DNA of 7,746 bases, from assembly GCA_020342025.1 (NCBI GenBank), contig CP070840.1:3416141-3423886 (forward strand). Reading direction: 5' to 3'. How positions within the stretch are numbered: position 1 is the stretch's first letter; the number at the start of each line of letters is the position of its first letter. This document shows positions 1-5,653 of the stretch, piece by piece. The translations under genes were made by a program, and so were the position numbers. The notes below the pieces were generated by a model. The model saw only the letters and a list, made by a program, of their open reading frames with translations, ran no database searches and had not been told where the DNA came from. This DNA is from Deltaproteobacteria bacterium. Its GTDB lineage: Bacteria; Desulfobacterota; DSM-4660; Desulfatiglandales; HGW-15.

Positions 1-12
1 CCGCAGTGACTT

Positions 13-62
13 GCCCTGTTAAATCGGCTTCGCCGTCTCGCGTAGCGAGAATTTAACAGGGC
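13..62. repeat. compact palindrome, potential three-way junction
   Basis: A perfect 12-bp inverted repeat (GCCCTGTTAAAT at 13-24, its complement at 51-62) encloses 26 bases that are fully used by two more perfect hairpins: CGGC-TTC-GCCG (25-35) and TCTCGC-GTA-GCGAGA (36-50). The whole unit can therefore fold as a cruciform with two side arms. It lies 44 nt past the stop of the leftmost gene. It lacks a T-run in the minus direction, so it is not a typical intrinsic terminator, though the long stem could slow polymerase or protect the 3' end. It is most likely a dispersed REP-like element; copy number cannot be judged from one window. Confidence 0.75.
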
Positions 63-106
63 GGGGGATAAGGGTAACGCAGCAGATGGGCGTTTTCCGA
101 CAGGTT

Positions 107-523
107 CTACGCTGGTCTGAAAGCCAGGGTGGTTTTTGGCCCTTCTTCTCCTTCTTTATGCAGGTACTTGACTGTTAATGGCATTCCCACTTTGATGCTT
201 TCAGGATTGTTCCCGTCCACTTCGTCGATACGGGCATCCACCCGGGCGCCCTCTTCCAGCTCAACCACCCCAGAGACGTACGGATTCTTTCGATTATAGC
301 CCTCCGCTATCATGGAGGGAGGGCCTATGGCAATGCATGTAAAGGCACTCAGTTTTCCCCTACCCCTCATTTCCACCCACTCCATATTTGAACTGTAGCA
401 CTTGGTGCAGATGGGCTTAGGCGGCACAAAAAGGGCCTCGCACTCCTTGCATTTTGCCCCCATGAGTCTTTCTTCATTCAGGAATTGCTCATAAGAAATA
501 TCGCTAAATGGTCTCTGCTCCAT
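107..523 (-). CDS. DUF35 Zn-ribbon/OB-fold protein, thiolase partner
   Basis: A 138-aa protein of the DUF35 family, which usually works as the small partner of an SCP2-type thiolase or HMG-CoA synthase-like enzyme and is thought to help bind the acyl-CoA. The N-terminal part has a rubredoxin-like zinc ribbon with CKEC at residues 25-28 and CTKC at 39-42, all four ligands intact. The OB-fold follows at about 50-138, with typical features such as GRGKLSAFT and the NPYVSGVVELEEG strand. The ATG at 523 is chosen because a strong AAGGAGA lies 7 nt before it. An in-frame longer start at 595 would add 24 residues unlike the family and would sit inside the thiolase gene. The gene begins 4 nt after the thiolase stop, so the two are surely co-transcribed and probably translationally coupled. 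The family is certain; the acyl substrate is unknown. Confidence 0.9.
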   Translation of the reverse strand: MEQRPFSDISYEQFLNEERLMGAKCKECEALFVPPKPICTKCYSSNMEWVEMRGRGKLSAFTCIAIGPPSMIAEGYNRKNPYVSGVVELEEGARVDARIDEVDGNNPESIKVGMPLTVKYLHKEGEEGPKTTLAFRPA

Positions 524-527
524 TTTT

Positions 528-1793
528 TTATCTCCTTTCAAGGATGGTGAATGTGCAGGTTCCCCCTGTGCCCCCCAGATTATGGGCGCCGCCAATTCGC
601 AAATCTTTTTTGGGGACCTGTCGCTTACCCGCCTTACCTCTTAACTGTGTCCAGACCTCATAGAGTTGCGAGACCCCAGTGGCTCCCACGGGGTGCCCTT
701 TGCACTTGAGTCCCCCAGAGGTATTGATAGGCATGGGGCCATCCAATCGGGTGGCCCCCTCTTCCACCGCTTTGAATCCTTGGCCCGGTTTAAAGAAACC
801 CAGGTCTTCTATGTGTATGAGCTCTGCTATGGAGAAGCAGTCATGCACCTCGGAGAATTGTATATCCTCTGGCTTGAGGCCGGACATGCCGTAGGCCTCT
901 TGCGCAGCGTATCTTGTCGCTTCAAAATAGGTCATATCATCGCAGGCATGCAGGCCTCTGCCGCTGCCCTGTCCTATTCCAGCCACATAGATGGGGTCAT
1001 CTGTAAAGTTCTTCGCTATGTCCTCACCGACCAACAACATGCAACTCGCCCCATCGCTGATGGGACAGCAATCATATAGATGCATAGGCCAGGCCACGAC
1101 CGGGTTTGCTTTGGGATCGCGAAGAAAGTCCTTCTCATCCTTCCATTCGGGCACAGGTATACCCTTTTTCTCTAAACTCGCTGCCTTTGCATTCATTAAA
1201 TCTCGAATGGAAAGTTTGAACTGGGCCTTGGGATTCAGGGGAGCATTGTTATGACTCTTTATGGTTATGTTCATGAGATGCTCGCGATTGGCCCCATATT
1301 TAGCAAAATAGGCCGTGGCTATGGCGCCAAAAACACCCGGAAAAGTAAACCCTACGCTTCCCTCATAGGGAACGGTTGCCAAGGCCAGACCTTCAGCGAC
1401 TTCCTCAGTGGTCCGCTTTGACATCTCCTCCACGCCACCCACCAGGACCATATCATAGAACCCTGAGGCGATGGCAAAGATACCCTCGCGAAATGCGAGT
1501 GCGCTCGACGCACATGCACCTTCGGTCCTCGTTGCAGGCCTTGGTACATGCCCGATCAGATCCGAGACAATGGGCCCCCAGTGGGACTGGTGGACGAAGA
1601 AGTCGTTCGTAAAATTTCCCACATAAAGGGCGTCGATCTCTTTCGGATCCACCCCCTTGTCCACGGATGCAAGCATCTCATTGAAGGCCTCAGCAAAGAC
1701 GTCCTTTGTGTCTCTGTCTCTGAACATGCCGAATTTGGACATGCCGGCGCCCACGATGGCCACCCCTCTTCCAAGTTTTCTCTGCTTTGCCAT
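528..1793 (-). CDS. SCP2/archaeal-type thiolase (acyl-CoA acyltransferase)
   Basis: A 421-aa thiolase-superfamily enzyme that would cleave a 3-ketoacyl-CoA with CoA or run the reverse condensation in the cytoplasm. The nucleophile is Cys94 in EGACASS. The other active-site signatures are VHDCF with His317, GGLKCKGHPVGATG with His367, and HNLGGTGG at 404-411. The last replaces the CxGGG motif of classical thiolases, so the usual second catalytic Cys is absent, as is normal for the SCP2-like and archaeal thiolases that pair with DUF35. Length is normal. The start at 1793 follows a strong AGGAGGA at 1799-1805. The DUF35 gene comes directly behind it. In the BbsAB benzoylsuccinyl-CoA thiolase of anaerobic toluene degradation the same two families form one complex, which makes an AB complex likely here. 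Whether the substrate is aromatic, branched or simple cannot be read from the sequence. Confidence 0.92.
   Translation of the reverse strand: MAKQRKLGRGVAIVGAGMSKFGMFRDRDTKDVFAEAFNEMLASVDKGVDPKEIDALYVGNFTNDFFVHQSHWGPIVSDLIGHVPRPATRTEGACASSALAFREGIFAIASGFYDMVLVGGVEEMSKRTTEEVAEGLALATVPYEGSVGFTFPGVFGAIATAYFAKYGANREHLMNITIKSHNNAPLNPKAQFKLSIRDLMNAKAASLEKKGIPVPEWKDEKDFLRDPKANPVVAWPMHLYDCCPISDGASCMLLVGEDIAKNFTDDPIYVAGIGQGSGRGLHACDDMTYFEATRYAAQEAYGMSGLKPEDIQFSEVHDCFSIAELIHIEDLGFFKPGQGFKAVEEGATRLDGPMPINTSGGLKCKGHPVGATGVSQLYEVWTQLRGKAGKRQVPKKDLRIGGAHNLGGTGGTCTFTILERR
531..537 (-). promoter_or_regulatory. Shine-Dalgarno of the DUF35 gene inside the thiolase 3' end
   Basis: On the minus strand AAGGAGA lies in the last codons of the thiolase (Glu-Arg-Arg), directly before its TAA at 530-528, and 7 nt before the ATG at 523. 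It fixes the start of the DUF35 gene and implies that ribosomes ending the thiolase can reinitiate at once, keeping the two subunits in step. Confidence 0.85.
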
Positions 1794-1798
1794 TTCAT

Positions 1799-1805
1799 TC
1801 CTCCT
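1799..1805 (-). promoter_or_regulatory. Shine-Dalgarno of the thiolase gene
   Basis: AGGAGGA on the minus strand, 5 nt before the ATG at 1793. An out-of-frame ATG at 1798 lies only 1 nt past it and is too close to be used. This sets the thiolase start. Confidence 0.8.
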
Positions 1806-1849
1806 GTATATATAATGAATGAATCCTAATTTCCCAGTCCATCTGTAAT

Positions 1850-2015
1850 GTCACTGCGAGGAGTCCGGCACTTAGCGAATCTGAGTGCTGGACGACGCGG
1901 CAGTCTCTGAGCAAAAACATTGGACAGCCTATCCATAGCAATCGGCTAAACAGTGAGATTGCTTCGCTCCCGACACCCGCGCCCGCGAGTTCAGGTCGTC
2001 GGGGCTCGCAATGAC
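1850..2015. repeat. two-hairpin palindromic element with GTCAYTGCGAG ends
   Basis: The 341-nt gap between thiolase and etfA holds no gene but contains this element. Its outer ends are an 11-bp inverted repeat with one mismatch: GTCACTGCGAG at 1850-1860 and CTCGCAATGAC at 2005-2015. The left half (1850-1907) contains a 10-bp stem, 1863-1872 with 1884-1893, with one G-T pair. The right half (1955-2015) contains CCCGAC (1969-1974) paired with GTCGGG (1998-2003). The halves also resemble each other in inverted orientation at their inner ends (GCGGCAGTCTC against the complement of GAGATTGCTTC). From memory, GTCATTGCGAG...GCAATCTC sequences are common intergenic repeats in Desulfobacterota-like genomes; this was not searched. 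It probably is a non-autonomous REP/MITE-like insertion. Confidence 0.65.
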
Positions 2016-2090
2016 GGGAGTGAAAGCAATCTTACTCCCCTAAGAAAAATCCCAAAAGTCTAAATGGAATATCCGGCTATGAGACTAAAA

Positions 2091-2119
2091 CTCATATCTG
2101 AAATTCTGCAAAAGTTCAA
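2091..2119 (-). promoter_or_regulatory. possible sigma70-type promoter upstream of the thiolase
   Basis: On the minus strand TTGAAC (2119-2114) and TATGAG (2096-2091) are separated by 17 nt, each matching 4 of 6 consensus positions, just past the etfA stop and in AT-rich DNA. It would transcribe through the palindromic element into the thiolase-DUF35 pair with a leader of nearly 300 nt. The match is modest, and readthrough from etfA is equally possible. Confidence 0.22.
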
Positions 2120-2134
2120 TATAATTAAGAAAGG

Positions 2135-3151
2135 CTAGCGCTTTAGGCCTTTGAGCTCCGCTATCAGTGCAGGGACCACTTTCCCAACGTCCCCCACGAT
2201 GCCGTAATCCGCTATTTTAAAGATCTCAGCGTTCGGATCACTGTTGATGGCGATGATAATCTTTGATCCGCTCATGCCGGCCGTGTGCTGTACAGCTCCG
2301 GAAATGCCGCATGCCATATAAAGACTGGGCCTTACTGTCTTTCCGGTCTGCCCTATCTGGAAATCATGGGAAATCCAACCCGCCTCCACAGCGAGTCTGG
2401 TGGCCGCCACCTCCGCCTCCAGCAATTCAGCCAATTCCCTTATCATCTCAAATGTGTCTCTGTCGCCCACGCCCATACCCGCAGCGACAATTCTGTCCGC
2501 TTCTAGAATATTTACGCCCTCACTCTTCCCTTTAAGACACTCGAGGACCTCAACTCTCACATCTTCCTTTTTAAAATGGACATGGAGATCTATTATTTCG
2601 CCTTTTCTGCTTTCATCCCTTTCAGGTAAAGGCATCACACCAGGACGAACCGTGGACATCTGTGGCCTGTGCTCGGGACAGATGATGGTTGCCATTACAT
2701 TACCGCCAAAGGCTGGTCGCGTGGAGACAAACAACCTGTTTTCTTCATCGATATCCAGGTCTGTACAATCCGCCGTGCACCCCGCATTCAGTCTAAAAGA
2801 CAATCTCGGGGCCAAATCCCTTCCAATGGGCGTTGCACCCACTATAAGCACCTCAGGCTTTTCTTTCATGGCCTGTTCTGAAATGATATCCGTGTAAAGT
2901 TCCGTCCCATAGTCTTTTAACATTGGATCGTCTGCGAGCATGACCCTGTCGGCACCATAAAAAATCAATTCCCTAGCAAGTTGGCCCACGGATTCACCGA
3001 TCAGAAAGGCCGTCAGTTCCACATCTAACTTTGCTGCAAGCTCACGCCCCTTGCCCAGGAGTTCAAGAGATACCCGTGCAGGATGCCCGTCTGCTTGCTC
3101 CACGAACACCCATACGCCCCGATATGCATCTACATCCACAATTGATGACAT
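2135..3151 (-). CDS. etfA: electron transfer flavoprotein alpha subunit
   Basis: A 338-aa EtfA, the FAD-binding half of the electron transfer flavoprotein that takes electrons from acyl-CoA dehydrogenases. The N-terminal alpha/beta domain spans about residues 12-200, with VGATPIGRDLAPRLSFRL at 104-121. The C-terminal FAD domain has every expected element: TRLAVEAGW (251-259, with the Arg that contacts the isoalloxazine in known ETFs), QIGQTGKTVRPSLY (265-278), GISGAVQH (282-289), INSDPNAEIF (302-311) and DYGIVGD (315-321). No N-terminal ferredoxin domain is present, unlike some anaerobe EtfAs. Length is usual. The start is supported by TAAGGAA just upstream, which overlaps the etfB stop codon; only 6 nt separate the genes. 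It forms a heterodimer with the neighbouring EtfB. Confidence 0.96.
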   Translation of the reverse strand: MSSIVDVDAYRGVWVFVEQADGHPARVSLELLGKGRELAAKLDVELTAFLIGESVGQLARELIFYGADRVMLADDPMLKDYGTELYTDIISEQAMKEKPEVLIVGATPIGRDLAPRLSFRLNAGCTADCTDLDIDEENRLFVSTRPAFGGNVMATIICPEHRPQMSTVRPGVMPLPERDESRKGEIIDLHVHFKKEDVRVEVLECLKGKSEGVNILEADRIVAAGMGVGDRDTFEMIRELAELLEAEVAATRLAVEAGWISHDFQIGQTGKTVRPSLYMACGISGAVQHTAGMSGSKIIIAINSDPNAEIFKIADYGIVGDVGKVVPALIAELKGLKR

Positions 3152-3153
3152 GA

Positions 3154-3160
3154 TTCCTTA
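3154..3160 (-). promoter_or_regulatory. etfA Shine-Dalgarno overlapping the etfB stop
   Basis: The minus strand reads TAAGGAA, where TAA is the etfB stop (3160-3158) and AAGGAA is the ribosome binding site, 2 nt before the ATG at 3151. The spacing is short for a classical site, but the overlap argues for coupled translation of the two ETF subunits. Confidence 0.6.
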
Positions 3161-3943
3161 AATAATATATTTCTTCTTCAGTTTTTCAATGAGCTGGTGA
3201 GCGGCCTCCTCCGGGCCGCCCTCAAATATTTCCGCCTTACCCTTCAGCACCTTGGGCGTATAGACCTTTTTCAGTTTTGTGGGTGAACCCTTGAGCCCAA
3301 AGCTTTCCTCATCTCCATTCAGATCATCGGCCCCCCAGACGATTATTTCCTTGTTATAGGCCTCTATGATGCAATCCACGGGAGCAACACGGGGTTGGTT
3401 CGCCTCCCGTTCCACTGTTATCAGAACAGGAAGAGGGGCCTCCAGCACCCTATGAATATCCCCAAGCTTCTGTTTTATCTTGACACTGGTATCAACCACC
3501 TCCAAATGAATGGCATAAGTCAATTGGGGGATATCAAGATATTCGGCAAGCTGGGGGCCCACCTGCGCCGTCATTCCATCAAGGGCCTCTTTGCCGCAGA
3601 TGACCAAGTCCCATTTGGCTATTCTTCGGATAGCCAGACCCAGGGTATAGGACGTCACCCATGTATCAGATCCGGCAAATTTTTTATCCGTGAGTCGTAT
3701 GGCATGATCGGCACCCATGCCCAAGGCCTCTCTCAGAGCCTCTTCCACCTGAGACGGGCCCATGGACAAGATGGTCACCTCACCACCATGCCTTTCCCGC
3801 AACTGCAAAGCAGCCTCAATGGCGTTCTTATCATTCGGATTGATGATACTGGGTACCCCTTTTCTAATGAGGGCCCCTGTTTCCGGGTCCCACCTCACTT
3901 CTGAAACGTTGGGAACCTGTTTGATACATACGATGATGTTCAT
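3158..3943 (-). CDS. etfB: electron transfer flavoprotein beta subunit, bifurcating-like type
   Basis: A 261-aa EtfB opening with the family signature MNIIVCIKQVPN, then NPNDKNAIEAAL (35-46), GMGADHAIRLTD (75-86), DLVICGKEALDGMTAQVGP (112-130) and a C-terminal arm with SPTKLKKVYTPKV (220-232). The 122-130 loop (DGMTAQVGP) matches the clostridial-type EtfB pattern, in which this pocket holds a second FAD, rather than the DDDCNQTG loop of mammalian EtfB, which binds AMP. The third loop residue is Met where DGDTAQVGP is common. The ATG at 3943 is preferred because it gives the canonical N-terminus and length. A longer reading from a TTG at 4015 adds 24 unconserved residues. The ribosome binding site is weak (CAGGTC). 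It follows the acyl-CoA dehydrogenase after 75 nt, in the bcd-etfB-etfA order. Confidence 0.95.
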   Translation of the reverse strand: MNIIVCIKQVPNVSEVRWDPETGALIRKGVPSIINPNDKNAIEAALQLRERHGGEVTILSMGPSQVEEALREALGMGADHAIRLTDKKFAGSDTWVTSYTLGLAIRRIAKWDLVICGKEALDGMTAQVGPQLAEYLDIPQLTYAIHLEVVDTSVKIKQKLGDIHRVLEAPLPVLITVEREANQPRVAPVDCIIEAYNKEIIVWGADDLNGDEESFGLKGSPTKLKKVYTPKVLKGKAEIFEGGPEEAAHQLIEKLKKKYII

Positions 3944-4018
3944 CTGACCTGTCTCTTCCCTATTAACCGAAAGAACAGTTAACCCATTGGAAAGGTGTTT
4001 CACCGATCTGCACAAGCC

Positions 4019-5158
4019 CTACCGTAGAAGGGCAGCGCCTGCGATTGTCCTATTAATCTCTGAGCTACTGGCAACGACCCCAGCATGCGCGGCCTGACGA
4101 AACAACCTTTCCACCTTGTATTCTTTGGAATAACCGTAGGATCCGTGGATTTGTAATGCCAGTCGCGTTATTTCTTGAACGGTGGGAACCACAAAGATTT
4201 TTAATTCAGCGGAGAGGACCTCCACAGGCGCCCCGTCATCCTGAGCACAGGCGGCCCTTTGTGTGAGAAGCCTACACGCATCAATCTTGCACTTCATCTC
4301 AGCGAGCATCCATTGAATACCCTGCATGTAACCCATCGGTTTTCCCCTCACGAGCCTCTCTTTGCAATACTTTATCGACTCATCCAACGCGGCTTGACCA
4401 ACCCCTACCATATATCCGGCCTGTGCAACCCGCTCACCCGCAATCCAGCGTAGCAGAATTTTAAACCCATTTCCCCTATCTCCCAATACATTGCTCTGGG
4501 GAACCCGAACCTCTTTGAAAAACACATCCACGCAGTTCATGCCCTCAAGACCCATAAATTCCCACGGCTCAGAGGTGCTGTAACCTTCGGAGGATTTATC
4601 AACGATAATAGCTGTGATGTTTCCCTTCTCATCTTTCAGTTCGTCATCCCTTACGTAAAACACACCATAACCTTTCTTATTTCCTCCAGTAATATATCTT
4701 TTTGTGCCGCTAATCATAAAATCCTCACCGCGCAGAACCGCTGTCGTGGTTATGAGGGTAGGGTCTGAACCGGTCGCCGGTTCAGTGAAGGCCGTCGACG
4801 CGTAAGCGCTACCATCACAGAGCGGAGGCAGAAATTGCTTTCTCACATCATCGGAACCCCAGTGGTATATGGTCTCGGCCGTGCTGTTGTTCATGAGCAT
4901 GGGCCAGGCACAGACCGTTCCCGTTTTCCCCAGTTCTTCCGCGATCAAGATGATATTCAGATTGGTCGAGCCCACGCCGCCATACTCTTTTGGGACCACC
5001 ACGCCCAGCATTCGGGCCTTGGCAAATTTCTCCAGTAAATCTGGTGGATAATCGTTTTTCTCCACAATCTGACCAGCAATAGGACTAATCTCCTGATCAC
5101 AGAAATCCCTGGCTGCCTTCACGATCATTTCATTCACCGGATCCAATTTATAATCCAT
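4019..5158 (-). CDS. acyl-CoA dehydrogenase with IVD-like catalytic Glu position
   Basis: A 379-aa FAD-dependent acyl-CoA dehydrogenase that introduces an alpha,beta double bond into an acyl-CoA and passes electrons to the ETF encoded next to it. The N-terminal helical domain covers about 1-118. The flavin-binding strand has AFTEPATGSD (123-132). The middle beta domain runs to about 225, and the C-terminal helical domain contains RGKPMGYMQGIQWMLAEM (271-288) and IHGSYGYSKEYKVERLFRQA (337-356). In the segment where most family members have IYEGT with the catalytic Glu, this protein reads VVASS, placing Ala363 at that site. Glu242 in GERVAQAG aligns without gaps to the catalytic Glu254 of human isovaleryl-CoA dehydrogenase (LERLVLAG). 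This suggests a branched, long-chain or otherwise bulky substrate. A strong AAGGAGGG at 5163-5170 supports the start. The exact substrate is not predictable. Confidence 0.94.
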   Translation of the reverse strand: MDYKLDPVNEMIVKAARDFCDQEISPIAGQIVEKNDYPPDLLEKFAKARMLGVVVPKEYGGVGSTNLNIILIAEELGKTGTVCAWPMLMNNSTAETIYHWGSDDVRKQFLPPLCDGSAYASTAFTEPATGSDPTLITTTAVLRGEDFMISGTKRYITGGNKKGYGVFYVRDDELKDEKGNITAIIVDKSSEGYSTSEPWEFMGLEGMNCVDVFFKEVRVPQSNVLGDRGNGFKILLRWIAGERVAQAGYMVGVGQAALDESIKYCKERLVRGKPMGYMQGIQWMLAEMKCKIDACRLLTQRAACAQDDGAPVEVLSAELKIFVVPTVQEITRLALQIHGSYGYSKEYKVERLFRQAAHAGVVASSSEINRTIAGAALLR

Positions 5159-5162
5159 CTTT

Positions 5163-5170
5163 CCCTCCTT
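5163..5170 (-). promoter_or_regulatory. Shine-Dalgarno of the acyl-CoA dehydrogenase
   Basis: AAGGAGGG on the minus strand, 4 nt before the ATG at 5158. It fixes the start of the first gene of the dehydrogenase-etfBA set and shows that the palindromic element upstream ends before the translation signals. Confidence 0.8.
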
Positions 5171-5307
5171 CCTTAACTATGATTTCAGTAAAGAATCCAG
5201 GCCGAAAGGACCTGGCTCTAATCACACCCCAGAGGGGCCTACAATGAAGGCCGTAGCCTTTTCGAAAGGCCATATCTCAAAAAAAATTCCACAGGACATG
5301 GCCGCGA

Positions 5308-5379
5308 CCCAATATTTGGGATTTGCGCCACCAAGCGCCTGGGAATCTCCCTTCAACGGTTTAAACCCCAAATATTGGG
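5308..5379. repeat. perfect 13-bp inverted repeat at the element core
   Basis: CCCAATATTTGGG at 5308-5320 is exactly complementary to 5367-5379, and each arm is itself nearly self-complementary. The 46-nt spacer includes GGGA-ATC-TCCC (5341-5351) and GCGC...GCGC (5326-5339). It is the innermost and best-conserved pairing of the larger palindrome. Confidence 0.8.
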
Positions 5380-5412
5380 GAGCTTTCCCTTCACAAAATA
5401 GATATGACCTTG

Positions 5413-5444
5413 CCTCCGGCCCGTAGGGCCTAAAGGCCCGGAGG
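5413..5444. repeat. GC-rich hairpin with alternative inner stems
   Basis: CCTCCGG (5413-5419) pairs with CCGGAGG (5438-5444). Inside, GGGCC (5426-5430) can pair either with GGCCC at 5418-5422 or with GGCCC at 5435-5439, so the folds compete. No T-run follows in either direction, so it is not scored as a terminator. It forms part of the right arm of the surrounding palindromic element. Confidence 0.6.
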
Positions 5445-5500
5445 GAGAAATGGGTATGGCCGAATCACGCATGCTTTGCAGGCAGAGCCAATGGATTCTG

Positions 5501-5521
5501 ACCCGGCCCAGAGGACCGGGT
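5501..5521. repeat. short GC hairpin beside the palindromic element
   Basis: ACCCGG (5501-5506) pairs with CCGGGT (5516-5521) around a 9-nt loop. In the minus direction it lies 133 nt past the stop of the binding-protein fusion and is not followed by a T-run. It could be a weak 3' barrier for that transcript or just the outer flank of the repeat. Confidence 0.45.
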
Positions 5522-5653
5522 TTCCCATATTAAAATGAAGATCATATTCTCTATACCTCATTGACTACTCAAGTAGCCTTACCATGTAGGGCCCATGCGT
5601 GTCATCTCTAAATTTCGGAAAAATGAGGATTTTCAAATGCACTTGAGGGCGAT
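5522..5653. other. intergenic DNA without a recognised feature
   Basis: AT-richer sequence between the binding-protein fusion and the palindromic element. Only short, weak hairpins are visible, such as CTACTCAAGTAG near 5565. I see no convincing promoter for the dehydrogenase set, no intrinsic terminator and no small coding frame with a ribosome binding site. Confidence 0.5.

Larger units (their letters stand above)
5192..5499. repeat. ~308-bp decayed inverted-repeat (MITE-like) element
   Basis: Most of the ~495-nt gap upstream of the dehydrogenase is one large imperfect palindrome. Its outer arms pair as AGAATCCA (5192-5199) with TGGATTCT (5492-5499), and TGGCTCT (5213-5219) with AGAGCCA (5484-5490). 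The left arm carries 13 extra bases between these blocks; they begin with the GG of a local CCAGG (5197-5201) that can pair with CCTGG (5211-5215). Further in, a ten-base block on the left (GGCCATATCT, 5268-5277) matches the complement of the right side with one change. A perfect 13-bp inverted repeat then follows, CCCAATATTTGGG (5308-5320) with 5367-5379. No transposase or clear coding content is present. Target-site duplications were not found by eye. Confidence 0.6.

Noticed and set aside
524..595. Upstream in-frame start adding 24 residues to the DUF35 protein
   Set aside because: It lies within the thiolase gene, has no Shine-Dalgarno, and adds residues before the usual family N-terminus, whereas the ATG at 523 has a strong site.
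666..1079. Long plus-strand frame opposite the thiolase
   Set aside because: It is the antisense shadow of a clear thiolase with catalytic motifs; it shows no family motif of its own.
1811..1840. TGGACT-18-CATTAT promoter just upstream of the thiolase
   Set aside because: Each hexamer matches only 4 of 6, and the predicted transcript would begin almost at the Shine-Dalgarno.
2016..2039. GGGAGT...ACTCCC hairpin beside the 1850-2015 element as a terminator for etfA
   Set aside because: The stem is only 6 bp with a 12-nt loop and no T-run follows on the minus strand.
3944..4015. TTG start extending EtfB to 285 residues
   Set aside because: EtfB proteins begin at the MNIIVCIKQVP motif; the extension is not conserved-looking and uses a rare start codon.
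5244..5426. A 60-codon plus-strand frame inside the palindromic element
   Set aside because: It reads straight through the inverted repeats, has no ribosome binding site, and its sequence follows from the repeat rather than from a protein family.
5564..5592. TTGACT-17-ATGTAG plus-strand promoter
   Set aside because: The -10 match is poor and no plus-strand gene follows it.
5616..5634. GAAAA...TTTTC hairpin after the binding-protein fusion as a terminator
   Set aside because: A short AT-only stem, with CCG rather than a T-run after it in the direction of transcription.
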